Positions 26,608 through 35,642 of a stretch of 64,000 bases of DNA are shown in pieces. Within the stretch, counting starts at the first letter, position 1, and each line of letters starts with the position of its first letter. The translations under genes and the position numbers were made by a program. The notes below the pieces were generated by a model. That model did not search any database. It had not been told where the DNA came from and saw only the letters and a list, made by a program, of their open reading frames with translations. Source of the DNA: DATFVJ01 sp963851085 (GTDB lineage: Bacteria; Actinomycetota; Actinomycetes; Streptosporangiales; Streptosporangiaceae); NCBI GenBank assembly GCA_963851085.1, contig CAWKNX010000019.1, positions 62,001 to 126,000 on the forward strand, written 5' to 3'.

Positions 26608-27113
26608 GCACCGGCAGTGACGCCGACGAAACCGCCCGCGCCGCTGGCGAGCTGCGGCGCCGGGTGGCCCGGCAGTTCGGGCGCAGCCTGCACATCCGCA
26701 CCCTGGACACCGGGTCATGCGCCGCCTGTCAGCAGGAGATCCGGCTGCTCACCGCGCCGCACTATGATCTGCACCGGGTCGGCTTCTTCTTCACCCCAGC
26801 CCCGAGGCACGCCGACCTGCTGATGGTGACCGGGCCGGCGGTGCGGGCCATGGACATCGCGGTGCGCAAGACCTACGACGCGGTACCGGATCCGAAGATC
26901 GTGGTGGCGACCGGGGCGTGCGCGCTGGGCGGGGTATACCAGCCGGACGCGTTCGTGCACGGGGCCATCGACAAGGTGCTGCCGGTGGACGTGTGGATCC
27001 CGGGCTGCCCGCCGAGCCCGCTGGCCCTCCTGCACGGCCTGCTGGTCGCGGTGGACCGGCTGGCCGCCAGCGCGTCACAGCTCAGCTTCACGGTGACCGG
27101 GGAGGCAGGATGA
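26604..27113 (+). CDS. NuoB/HycG-like small subunit
   Basis: 169 residues from ATG 26604. The four cysteine ligands of the N2-like 4Fe-4S cluster are recognisable: SCAACQQE, TGACALGG and PGCPPSPLALL. It also has the DLLMVTGPAVRAMDIAVRKTYDAVPDPK stretch shared by complex I NuoB and group-4 hydrogenases (shown here in pieces: LLMVTGPAV, KTYDAVPDPKIVVATGAC). It would pass electrons to the large subunit, which is broken here. Overlaps both neighbours by 4 bases (ATGA). Confidence 0.85.
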   Translation: MSTGSDADETARAAGELRRRVARQFGRSLHIRTLDTGSCAACQQEIRLLTAPHYDLHRVGFFFTPAPRHADLLMVTGPAVRAMDIAVRKTYDAVPDPKIVVATGACALGGVYQPDAFVHGAIDKVLPVDVWIPGCPPSPLALLHGLLVAVDRLAASASQLSFTVTGEAG

Positions 27114-28366
27114 GCCCGCTGCAGGTGCTGGCCGGTGCCACCATCGCCTGGGCGGCCGCCGGTGCCGCCGGGCTCTTCGCCGCGCGTACCCGGGCCGGCC
27201 TGTGGGTGACCTGTGCGGTGTCCGGGCTCGGCGGCGCCGCGGCGCTGTACGGCGGCGCGTGGTCGCTGATCTCCGCCGACTCCCGGCTGGTCACGGCCGG
27301 CGGCTCGGAGGTCGTCGGCTCCCTGCAGTTGCAGGTGACCAGCCTGGCCGGGGTCTTCATCGCGTTGCTCGGCCTGGTCGCGGTGGCAATCGCCGCCTAC
27401 GCGCCCCGCTACCACGAGCCCACCCCCGGCACCAGCCTCTACCTGGGCGCCTACAACCTCGCGCTGCTCGCCTCGCTTGCCGTGCTCGCGGCCGGCGGGA
27501 TGGTCACCTTCCTGGTCGCCTGGGAGACGACGGCGGTAGCGAGCTACCTGGTCATCTTGCGGCGGCCGCGCCGGGACGACGTGGCGGCGGGCGCCTTCTG
27601 GTTCCTCGCGCTGTCCGAGATCGGGTTCGTGCTGATCGTCGCGGCCTTCGTGATTCTTGCCACCAAGACCGGCAGCACCGAACTGCCGGTGATGGCCTCG
27701 CGCGCCCATCTCGTGCCCGGCGCCTGGCGGGCCGCGGTGTACCTGCTCGCTCTTGCCGGGTTCGGCTTCAAAGCGGGCCTGGTGCCGCTGCACGTGTGGC
27801 TGCCGGAAGCGCATCCCGTCGCGCCCGCCGACGGCTCGGCGCTGCTGTCCGGGCTGATCGTCAAGCTCGGCGTGTACGGGATCGCCCTGTTCGCGTTCCG
27901 GCTGCTGCCCGGCCTCCCGGCGTGGGCGGGGCTGGTGACGATGGCGCTTGGCGCGGTCTCGGCGGCGGTCGGGATCCTGTACGCCATGTCCGAACGCGAC
28001 CTCAAACGGTTCCTCGCGTTCTCCACCGTCGAGAACATCGGCATCATCGTGCTCGCGTTCGGCGCCGCGATGATTTTCGGCGCCTACCGCCAGCCGGACC
28101 TGTGGGGGCAGGCAGCCGGCCTGGCCGGACCTGGCCACCCGGCTGGCCCGGCCGCCGTTCGTGACCATCGCGGAGATCCGCGGCCGGGCCCGCGGCCTGG
28201 GCAGCGAGTTCGCGCTCGCCTGCGACCTGCGGTTCGCCAGCCGGGAAAAAGCCGTGTTCGGGCAGCCGGAGGTCGGCACCGGGCTGGTGCCCGGCGGCGG
28301 GTCGATCGAGATGCTGTCCGCCCTGGACGGCCGCTCCCGCGCCCTGGAGATCATCCTGGGCAGTGA
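27110..28366 (+). CDS. Proton-pumping membrane subunit (HyfB/NuoL-like), 3' end replaced
   Basis: From ATG 27110 about 325 residues are a normal proton-conducting subunit: many hydrophobic helices, VTFLVAWETTAVASYLVIL, LAGFGFKAGLVPLHVWLPEA (Lys and His of the channel), and DLKRFLAFSTVENIGII. After FGAYRQPDL (about 28100) the frame enters foreign DNA and becomes Arg/Pro-rich until 28366. Family members are about 480-670 residues. The missing C-terminal helices make a working pump unlikely. Overlaps the NuoB-like gene by 4 bases. Confidence 0.75.
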   Translation: MSPLQVLAGATIAWAAAGAAGLFAARTRAGLWVTCAVSGLGGAAALYGGAWSLISADSRLVTAGGSEVVGSLQLQVTSLAGVFIALLGLVAVAIAAYAPRYHEPTPGTSLYLGAYNLALLASLAVLAAGGMVTFLVAWETTAVASYLVILRRPRRDDVAAGAFWFLALSEIGFVLIVAAFVILATKTGSTELPVMASRAHLVPGAWRAAVYLLALAGFGFKAGLVPLHVWLPEAHPVAPADGSALLSGLIVKLGVYGIALFAFRLLPGLPAWAGLVTMALGAVSAAVGILYAMSERDLKRFLAFSTVENIGIIVLAFGAAMIFGAYRQPDLWGQAAGLAGPGHPAGPAAVRDHRGDPRPGPRPGQRVRARLRPAVRQPGKSRVRAAGGRHRAGARRRVDRDAVRPGRPLPRPGDHPGQ

Positions 28367-28377
28367 CGACTTCGATG
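28107..28377 (+). pseudogene. Enoyl-CoA hydratase/isomerase, internal fragment
   Basis: In the third frame the segment reads WPDLATRLARPPFVTIAEIR, GRARGLGSEFALACDLRFAS, REKAVFGQPEVGTGLVPGGG, RSRALEIILGSDDFD: the central part of a crotonase-fold enzyme including the first oxyanion-hole loop. There is no start and it breaks off at about 28377. It is fused to the truncated membrane subunit at its 5' side. Confidence 0.7.
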
Positions 28378-28537
28378 GCATACCCGATTCTGCAGCCGGG
28401 ACGAGGGGGAAGGAACGACCGCACCAGCAGCGTGGAACCCCAAAAGCCCCAGATCATCGATCCTGCACGGCGTGTCGCGAATTAACCACCAGGGTCGTTC
28501 ATGGCACCAAAACAAGATCAGCGTAGCGAAACCCAGG

Positions 28538-28942
28538 TCAGGCCAGGATCTTGGCCTTCTCGCGTTCGAACTCCGCAGCGGAGATAACTCCCCGGTCGCG
28601 GAGGTCGGCCAGCTTCGCCAGCTGATCCGCCGTGCCAGCACTCCCCGCGGCTTGCTGGACGTAGCTGCGGAACTCAGCATCCTGCTGCTGAGCCTGCCGC
28701 GCCTGCCGCTCATGCATCGAGCCGCCGCGGACGATCAGGTATGCCAGCACGCCGATGAGCGGTATGAACAGCACGAACACGAACCACAGGGCCTTGGCCC
28801 AGCCGGACAGGTCATGACTGCGGAAGATGTCGGTGAACACCATGATCAGGATCCAGATCCAGATCACGAGCAGAAAGAACTCCAATATCGTCCAGAAAAC
28901 GTTCAGGAGCGGATAGGACGATGACGAATCGGCCAGCAGCAT
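28538..28942 (-). CDS. Two-helix membrane protein with PLDc_N and SHOCT domains
   Basis: 134 residues. Two membrane helices (about 11-37 and 52-70, with IWIWILIMVFTDIFRSHDLS between, the PLDc_N signature) are followed by a linker and a C-terminal SHOCT domain (LAKLADLRDRGVISAAEFER). AAGGAGG precedes the ATG. SHOCT domains are short oligomerisation modules; the function is not known. Stands alone. Confidence 0.88.
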   Translation of the reverse strand: MLLADSSSSYPLLNVFWTILEFFLLVIWIWILIMVFTDIFRSHDLSGWAKALWFVFVLFIPLIGVLAYLIVRGGSMHERQARQAQQQDAEFRSYVQQAAGSAGTADQLAKLADLRDRGVISAAEFEREKAKILA

Positions 28943-29253
28943 TGGTCCTCCTTCGCGCCAGGGAGATTGCCGGTAGCGACCGGCTCACGGGTCCTGCGCC
29001 CAGCGCATGCTAAGCATTCGCCCCGGAGCGGATCGCCGGCATCACCCGACACGGGTGAGGCAAATGACCCCTCAGCCCCACCCGCCAGGAGCATTCGCTG
29101 CGTCGCGGGCGGGAACAGGATGCCGATGAGGGCTGGCGCCTGGCCTAACCGCTCCCAGCCAGGCAATCTGGACGCGTGCTGCCCGGCTGCCGGTTGGATG
29201 GCCTGGATCCATACAGTGCCGCCGCCTGCCGCCGACGCGAAGGAGACAGTCCC
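28943..29253. other. Divergent intergenic region
   Basis: About 310 bp between two divergent genes; expected to carry both promoters. No motif strong enough to name. Confidence 0.35.
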
Positions 29254-29974
29254 GTGCCAGCTGACGGAGACACGCCGCGCCGACGCCGCGTTCTCAGCAA
29301 GGGCCGGATGGAAGGATTCAGCGACGGCGTGTTCGGATTCGCCATGACGCTGCTCGTATTGGACCTCGCGCTTCATCCGCCGGGCACACCCCTGCAGCGG
29401 GTACTTCATGCCTGGCCCGCCTACGTGGCCTACGTCGTCAGCTTCCTGACGATCGGCGGTGCGTGGCTCGTTCACACCGCCTTGACCGATGAGCTCGCGC
29501 AGGCCGATCCGGTCTTCCTCCGGCTCAACTTGCTGCTCTTGATCGTGGTGGTCTTCCTGCCGTTCCCGACCAGGCTCGTCGCAGACGCCCTGCACAACAC
29601 GAGCGGCGAACGGGTGTTTGTCGCCATGTACGGGCTGACGCTCCTGGCGATCCGCCTCCTCGGGTCCGCCCTGGATGCGTATGCGCGGCGTGAACACCTC
29701 TACTCGCCGCACGGGGACGACGAGGACCTGCGCAGAGACCGGCGGAAACTTCTGCCCGTCGTCATCGGGGTATGTGATCGCGATCCTCATCGGGCTCGCC
29801 CTGCCGGTACTGGCGGTGGCGCTGTATTTCGGTCTCGCGGTGTACCTGGTTGTGCCGTTCCGGGGGTCGCACAGCTCCTGTTCCGACGCTCATAGCCCCC
29901 GCCAACAGATCTGTGGCCTGCTGCGCGATAGCCGGCCTGCTGCGCGATGGCCAAGCCGCACCGACGCGCCCTAA
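29254..29974 (+). pseudogene. TMEM175-family potassium channel, frameshifted
   Basis: From GTG 29254 (AAGGAGA upstream) the protein reads GRMEGFSDGVFGFAMTLLVL, the R-x-x-x-F-S-D signature of TMEM175 (DUF1211) channels, with further helices. At the run GGGG 29767-29770 the frame is lost; deleting one G gives GYVIAILIGLALPVLAVALY, the last membrane helix, ending at 29974. With the correction the product is about 240 residues, near the usual 200-220. One extra G in a homopolymer could be real or a sequencing error. Bacterial TMEM175 channels conduct K+. Confidence 0.75.
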
Positions 29975-30335
29975 ATGACTGCCACTTCCACATTCGGTGC
30001 GGCGCTGAGCCCGCAATGGGGCCGTACGTCCCCTCCGGGCGGCGGCGGTCAGCCCCCAGGTGTGTCCCGCTGGGCCTGCTTATCGCGATATCCGGCTTCA
30101 GCGAGCCGGTCGGGGCGGCGGCGCGGGTGGGAGTTCGCCGCGTAGCCATGGCGATGCCCCGCAAAAAGCGGGACATTCCCCCGTCCGTACATCAATCCGC
30201 TTCTGGTCGGCTATCCGGAAGTCGAAAGCAAGTTAATAGCGAATCGAAGTCGGTGCCCGGCACGATGTCGTCATGTTTTCCTGCGCGTCGGTGGACAAGG
30301 CCCCGACGAATGGAGTCAGCAGAGAGGACGGCGCC
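29975..30335. other. Upstream region of the ATP-grasp operon
   Basis: 360 bp with no recognised gene. A small hairpin CCCGC-AAAAA-GCGGG occurs at about 30156-30170. The last 120 bases become less GC-rich (AGCAAGTTAATAGCGAATCG), which suits a promoter for the operon that follows. Confidence 0.35.
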
Positions 30336-31589
30336 GTGACCAAGGTCCTGATGGTGATGCCGTACCTGGATTACATCCCCAAGGCCAGGCAAGAAGGCTT
30401 CCAGATCTTCGCGATCTGGGACCGCAAGGTGGCTGAAGGGTCCTTCGGAGCCGGCGCCGAACAGTACCTCGCCGGCATCGCGGAGGCGGCGGATTCGCTG
30501 CAGCTGACCGACTTCGACGACGACGAGGGCTTCCGGGAGGTGCTCCGCAAAGCGGTGGCGGAGTTCGAGCCGGACTATCTCTACCACGTCGGCGCCGAGG
30601 AGAGCATGCTGCTCGCGTGCGAGGTCGCCGAAGAACTCGGGATCGCGGTGAACTCGGCCCGGTCGATCGAGGTACTCAACAACAAGCTAGAGCTGCGGCG
30701 GGCACTGGCCGAGCACGGGCTGTCCCCGGTGAAGTACGCGCATGCCGAGCGGTGGCAGGACGTGGCGGCGCTGCTCGGCGACTTCACGCTGCCGGTCGTC
30801 GCGAAGCCGACACAGCTGTCTGGCAGCCGCGCCGTGGTACTTCTGCGGGACGAGACGGAACTCGCCGGCTGGGGCGCGTTGCTGGAGTCCTACGACTACG
30901 CCGGTCCGGTCATGGTCGAGGAGTACCTGAGCGGGCCCGAGTTCAGTGTGGAGACCATCAGCGTGCGCGGTACCCATCACGTGATCGGGGTGACCCGCAA
31001 GGTACTCGGCCCTCCCCCGCTGTTCGTCGAGGCGGGGCACATCCACCCGGAACCGGCGTCACGGGAGACTGACCTGATCGCCCGGCTCGCCGTCGACATG
31101 CTCAACGTCACCGGGTACCAGAACGGGCCAGCGCACACCGAGGTGAAGCTGACGCCGGACGGTCCACGGATCGTGGAGTCGCAGGCACGCCTGGGCGGCG
31201 ACAAGATTCCGCATCTGGTTACGCTGTCCACCGGATTCGACATGATGCGGTCGATCTTCGTGGCGCTGGCCGGCGGGCCGCTCGACCCGGTCGTGGCGAC
31301 AGGTAGCGCGCGGATCCACTATTTCAGCCTTCCATGCGGCGTGATCCGCTCGGTGGCCGACCTGGGAGAGGCAGCCGCCCTGGATTTCGTGTACGAACTG
31401 CACTTCACCCTCAAGCCCGGTGACGTGGTCCCGGAAACGGTGGACTGGCGCACCCGACACGGATACGTGATCGTCAGCGGCGACTCGCCGGAGCAGACGC
31501 TCGAGCGTGCCCGGCAGGTCGAGTCGATGCTGAAAGTTGACGTGGATACCGAGCCGGTCGCGGACGCCGAGATAGATGAGGCGGCGTGA
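30336..31589 (+). CDS. ATP-grasp ligase
   Basis: 417 residues from GTG 30336. An N-terminal Rossmann part (EFEPDYLYHVGAEES) precedes the ATP-grasp core: LPVVAKPTQLSGSRAVVLL (ATP-binding Lys and flexible loop), VMVEEYLSGPEFSVETI, and the metal/catalytic stretch PAHTEVKLTPDGPRIVESQA with acidic and Arg residues, then GGDKIPHL. It would activate a carboxylate as acyl phosphate and join it to an amine, as in L-amino-acid ligases (BacD/YwfE). The stop overlaps the start of an MFS exporter (GTGA), as ligase and exporter are paired in dipeptide antibiotic clusters. Substrates unknown. Confidence 0.88.
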   Translation: MTKVLMVMPYLDYIPKARQEGFQIFAIWDRKVAEGSFGAGAEQYLAGIAEAADSLQLTDFDDDEGFREVLRKAVAEFEPDYLYHVGAEESMLLACEVAEELGIAVNSARSIEVLNNKLELRRALAEHGLSPVKYAHAERWQDVAALLGDFTLPVVAKPTQLSGSRAVVLLRDETELAGWGALLESYDYAGPVMVEEYLSGPEFSVETISVRGTHHVIGVTRKVLGPPPLFVEAGHIHPEPASRETDLIARLAVDMLNVTGYQNGPAHTEVKLTPDGPRIVESQARLGGDKIPHLVTLSTGFDMMRSIFVALAGGPLDPVVATGSARIHYFSLPCGVIRSVADLGEAAALDFVYELHFTLKPGDVVPETVDWRTRHGYVIVSGDSPEQTLERARQVESMLKVDVDTEPVADAEIDEAA

Positions 31590-32923
31590 GCCTCTTTGCC
31601 ATGAACCCGGTCCTGCGGGTCCGCGTCGCGGTCAACTTCTTCAACCGGCTGCTGGACTCAATGATCACCTCGTTCATGGCGATCTACCTGGCCTTCACGT
31701 TCGGCATCGCGGCCGCCGGTGTGCTGATCATTGTCGTTGTCCTGCTCGGCGCGGCCGGGATGCTGATCGGCGGCCACGTCTCGGACAAGCGGGGCAGGCG
31801 TCGCACGCTGCTGCTCGCCGAGCTGGCCGTGTTCGCCACGTACACGTTGATGGCGGTGGCGCACTCGCAGTTGTGGGCGAGCACCATCATGGTGTACGTC
31901 GGCTACCTGCTCAACAAGCTCGCGGCCAGCGTCGCCCTGCCGGCCAACGACGCGATGATCGTCGACGTGACCACACCGGAGACCCGCAAGGCGACATACA
32001 CCATCATCTACTGGGCGACGAACCTGGCACTCGCCATCGGCTCACTGCTGGGCGCGTGGCTCTACAACGGACATTTCACGCTGATGCTGGCCATCGCATC
32101 GACGTCTGCCGCCGGCATTGTGATCACGACATTCTTCTTCATCCCTGAGACCCGCCCGGAAACAGCCGAAACGGCACCAGCGGCGTCGCGGCTGCGGGAG
32201 TTCACCTCCGGCTACCGGCTGGTGGTTCGGGACGGCAGATTCATCCGGTTGATGGTGGCCGCCACACTGATCCTGGCGATCGAACTGCAGATAATCACCT
32301 ACGTGGCTGTCCGGATGGCGAAGCACATGCCGCCCCAGAATCTGATCTCGCTTGGTGCGTTGACCGTGCACGTGGACGGCATACGGATGCTGGGCATCCT
32401 GCGGGCGGAGAACACCATCCTGGTGGTGGCCCTCATGCTGTTCTCGCACGTACTGTTCCGCCGCCTCTCGGAACGCTTCGTGCTGTACTACGGCACGGCA
32501 CTGTTCGTGGGCGGTTACATGGTGCTGGCGGTAAGTGACACCGGCTGGGTGCTGTTGGTGGCCGGTCTGGTGTTCACGTTCGGTGAGCTGATGAGCGTCC
32601 CGGTGCGGCAGACCATGCTGGCCAGCATGGTGCCGGACGGCGCCCGTCCCCGGTACATGGCGGTGTACAACCTGAATCTCCGGGCCGCCCAGGGGATCGC
32701 GGCACTGTTCATCACGCTGGGGTCCGTCGTCCCGCCGTGGGCCATCTCGGTGCTCTACGGCGTGCTCGGACTGGTGATTATGCGGCAGTACCGCGTCATC
32801 CTCGCGCCTGCCTTTTCAGCAGCCCGCTCCAGTTTGGGAAATCGGCTACCTGGCCTGTCGATTGCAGGGCCTGAGCGGGGCACCCGCACGGCCGGCGTGC
32901 TGGTCAGTCGGGACGCGGAATGA
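31586..32923 (+). CDS. MFS transporter coupled to the ATP-grasp gene
   Basis: 445 residues from GTG 31586, overlapping the ATP-grasp stop. Twelve hydrophobic segments are seen; the cytoplasmic loop 2-3 motif is GGHVSDKRGRRRTLL and the N-terminal half has PANDAMIVDVTTPETRKATY. It is of the drug/metabolite exporter type (compare BacE in bacilysin). Probable role: export of, and self-resistance to, the ligase product. The C-terminal tail after 400 is polar and less conserved in look. Confidence 0.87.
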   Translation: MSLFAMNPVLRVRVAVNFFNRLLDSMITSFMAIYLAFTFGIAAAGVLIIVVVLLGAAGMLIGGHVSDKRGRRRTLLLAELAVFATYTLMAVAHSQLWASTIMVYVGYLLNKLAASVALPANDAMIVDVTTPETRKATYTIIYWATNLALAIGSLLGAWLYNGHFTLMLAIASTSAAGIVITTFFFIPETRPETAETAPAASRLREFTSGYRLVVRDGRFIRLMVAATLILAIELQIITYVAVRMAKHMPPQNLISLGALTVHVDGIRMLGILRAENTILVVALMLFSHVLFRRLSERFVLYYGTALFVGGYMVLAVSDTGWVLLVAGLVFTFGELMSVPVRQTMLASMVPDGARPRYMAVYNLNLRAAQGIAALFITLGSVVPPWAISVLYGVLGLVIMRQYRVILAPAFSAARSSLGNRLPGLSIAGPERGTRTAGVLVSRDAE

Positions 32924-33019
32924 GCCTCGCCGTCCGTCACTGGGTTTGAAGGCAGACGGTAACGACAGCAAGTTGGTGTATTCCCTGGCCACCGTGGCCG
33001 GAAAGGATGGCGTGATCTT

Positions 33020-33691
33020 ATGGGTGTTGCCAGTTGGCGGGTCCTGAACGGAGAGGACGCCGAGTTCGTGTCACCGTCGGCCCCCGCCCAGTGCGCCTGG
33101 GTGAGCCAGCTACGGCCGTTGATCGCCGAGCTGAGCAAGCCGGGCGATGTGGTATTCGATCCGTTCGCTGGCTGGGGAAGCACCCTGGTCGCGTGCGCGG
33201 TGGAGGGCAGACGCGGGATCGGCCTGGAGATCTCGGAGCAGCGCGTCGAAGAAGCCCGCCAGCGGCTGGCCGCGTATCCGGGGCAAACGATGCTGTGCGG
33301 CGACGCCCGCAAGCCACCGCTGCCCGATGAGTCGGTTCGACTGGTGCTGACCGACCTTCCCTACTTCGGCACCCAGGTGGTGGCCGAATCGGCACCGGAG
33401 GGGACGTTCTATTCGCTCCAGCAATACGATCAGTACCTGAGCGCGCTGGATGATGCCTTTGCCGCCGTGGCCACGGTCCTGCGCTCCGGGGGGCACGCGG
33501 TGGTATCCGCCCAGAACCGGCGGGTGAGCGGTCGCTTCGTACCGCTGGCCTGGGACGCGGCACGGATACTCGGCCGATACCTCACCTTGGGCGATGAGAG
33601 GATCCACTTGTACAACAAGGCGGCGAATGGCGACGACCCGACGGTGACCAACCGCGCTCATGAGTACCTGCTGGTGGCCACGAAACCGTGA
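33020..33691 (+). CDS. SAM-dependent methyltransferase of the DNA N6/N4-adenine/cytosine type
   Basis: 223 residues. SAM-binding motif I is DPFAGWGSTLVACAVEG, and motif IV is TDLPYF (variant of D/N-P-P-Y), both of the N6_N4_Mtase fold, in the order IV-after-I of alpha/gamma-like forms. No target-recognition domain is clear, and there is no restriction partner nearby. It lies 97 bp after the MFS gene on the same strand. It may be an orphan DNA/RNA methylase, or it may act on the product of the ligase cluster; context alone cannot tell. Confidence 0.75.
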   Translation: MGVASWRVLNGEDAEFVSPSAPAQCAWVSQLRPLIAELSKPGDVVFDPFAGWGSTLVACAVEGRRGIGLEISEQRVEEARQRLAAYPGQTMLCGDARKPPLPDESVRLVLTDLPYFGTQVVAESAPEGTFYSLQQYDQYLSALDDAFAAVATVLRSGGHAVVSAQNRRVSGRFVPLAWDAARILGRYLTLGDERIHLYNKAANGDDPTVTNRAHEYLLVATKP

Positions 33692-33781
33692 ACACGACGT
33701 CGTCCGGCGCGGCCGCGCGTTCTGGCTGGGCGCGGTGGGAGCCGGGGCGGAACCGGTCGGTAAGGCGGGTGGGAGGAGCGA

Positions 33782-35431
33782 TCAGGCCGCTGGCTCGCTC
33801 GCAGGCGCCGTAGATGGCTGCTGGGTCGGGATCCGGCGGCTGGTGAACAATGCGATCAGCGCGACGACAGCGAGCAGCGACAATGACGTGCGCAGGCCCT
33901 CGATGCGGGCGTTCGCGTTCTCGTCGACGATCGCCGCGGCGGTTTTGGGGGGCACGCCGGCCTTGTCGAGTTCGGTCTGCAGGTCCTTGTCGGACATGAA
34001 CGGGATACCTCCGGCCAGCTGCACCTGCGCCTTCGACGCGAGATCCTTGGGGACGGCAGGATTGTTCTGGATGCCGCTGAGGAACGACGCGGTCAGCGCC
34101 GAGATGAGCACCGCGCCGGCCAGCGCGGTTCCGATCGACGCGCCGAGGTTGGTCACCGTGTTCTGTACTCCGCCGACTTCACCGCTCTGATCGTCGGGCA
34201 CCGACGATACGGTCACGCTCCCGAGCTGCGACGCCAGCGCGCCGATACCGAGGCCCGCGAGCAACATCGGCCAGGTCACGATCTCGGGCCCGGCGCCCGC
34301 ATCGAGCGCGGCTATCATGATCACGATGCCGGCGAACAGCGCGAGGAACCCAAGCTGAACAACGCGGCGTGGCGACGCGTTCGGGAAGACCTTGGGAACA
34401 CCCGCGGCGGCCAGCAGCAGTGTGATGGACAGCGGCAGCAGCCGGACGCCGGTCGCGATCGCCGAAAGCCCGAGCGCCACCGACAGGAACAACGGCACGG
34501 CGAAGAAGAGGCCTGCTTGAAGGAGGTACTGGAAGAAGAACGATGTGAGCCCGCCCCGGAAGGTCCGGTTCCGCAGCATCGCCGGATCAAGCAGCGCGGC
34601 GCCGCCGCGCGCGAGACGGTGATTCTCCCACCACAAAAAGGCCCGCAGCACGACCCCGCCAGAGAGAATCAGCCAGATCACCGGCGACAGCCCCAGCCAC
34701 TCGGGACCACCGCCTTTGGGCTGGACGAAACCCCACGTCCCCGAGCGGAGGATGCCGTACACGACGAGCCCCAGGCCGAGCGCGGACAACGCGGTACCCA
34801 CGATGTCAAGCCGTGCGCCCTCCTCGGGCGGGGTGTCGGCCATCCGGCTGGCGAGCCCCAGGATGATGAGCACAATGAGGACTTCACCGACGAACACCCA
34901 GCGCCAGGACAGATAGGTGGTGAACAGGCCGCCGATCAAGGGCCCTGCCGCCACCGCGATCGCGCCGGCCGAAGCGACAAGTCCGTACGCGCGGGGGCGC
35001 TGATCACGTCCGAAGTTCGACGCGACCAACGCGACAACCGCGGGCATAATCAGCGCGGCCCCGACGCCTTCGAGGACTGACCATCCCAACATCAACACGG
35101 CGAGATTGCCCGCGAGTGCCGTGATCAACGACCCGCACCCGTAGATGACGCACCCAATGGCGAAGGCACGCTTGCGACCGAGGATCTGCCCGAGCTTGCC
35201 GCCCGTGATCATGAGCGAAGCCATCACCAGCGTGTAGAACGTAATCGCGGTCTGGATCCCTGTCACCGTGGTGCCAACGTCCTTGGCGACGGTTGCGATC
35301 GACACGTTCATCACCGAGCTGTCGAGCGTCATCAGGAACTGCGCCGAGGCAAGCGTGAGCAGGACGATCCCGCCCGCTGCGGTGGCGCGTTCAGCGCTAC
35401 GGCCCGCTTCGGCCTCTCGGCTCAGATCCAT
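33782..35431 (-). CDS. DHA2-family (EmrB/QacA) multidrug exporter
   Basis: 549 residues from ATG 35431. Fourteen membrane spans; family motif LDSSVMNVSIATVAKDVG in the first span, GGKLGQILGRKRAF in loop 2-3, and the antiporter motif C region (GPLIGGLFTTYLSWRWVFVG). The large loop near the end (KDLASKAQVQLAGGIPF) is typical of EmrB-type proteins. It uses the proton gradient to expel drugs. The next gene upstream on the same strand, an ECF sigma factor, may control it. Longer in-frame upstream starts were rejected because they add basic, non-membrane residues. Confidence 0.92.
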   Translation of the reverse strand: MDLSREAEAGRSAERATAAGGIVLLTLASAQFLMTLDSSVMNVSIATVAKDVGTTVTGIQTAITFYTLVMASLMITGGKLGQILGRKRAFAIGCVIYGCGSLITALAGNLAVLMLGWSVLEGVGAALIMPAVVALVASNFGRDQRPRAYGLVASAGAIAVAAGPLIGGLFTTYLSWRWVFVGEVLIVLIILGLASRMADTPPEEGARLDIVGTALSALGLGLVVYGILRSGTWGFVQPKGGGPEWLGLSPVIWLILSGGVVLRAFLWWENHRLARGGAALLDPAMLRNRTFRGGLTSFFFQYLLQAGLFFAVPLFLSVALGLSAIATGVRLLPLSITLLLAAAGVPKVFPNASPRRVVQLGFLALFAGIVIMIAALDAGAGPEIVTWPMLLAGLGIGALASQLGSVTVSSVPDDQSGEVGGVQNTVTNLGASIGTALAGAVLISALTASFLSGIQNNPAVPKDLASKAQVQLAGGIPFMSDKDLQTELDKAGVPPKTAAAIVDENANARIEGLRTSLSLLAVVALIALFTSRRIPTQQPSTAPASEPAA

Positions 35432-35642
35432 GCGACCAGCTTCAATCCAGGCGAAGGACGACCAAGCGCACACCGTCACACGCTGACGGCGGCTCCGCAT
35501 CACCCAAGCCAGGTGATCGTATGTCCACGACGCGGTCTCCGCCCGCAAATAAGCAACATGTGGCAGAGCCGTCGCAATCCGGGTGTGATGCAGGCCTCGC
35601 TTGGGCACCCGAAAGCCACGGAGTGACCTGCGGCGCTGACCG

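Noticed and set aside
26918..27110. Longer in-frame starts for the membrane subunit
   Set aside because: They would overlap the NuoB-like gene by up to 195 bases and add hydrophilic arginine-rich residues; ATG 27110 gives the normal 4-base overlap.
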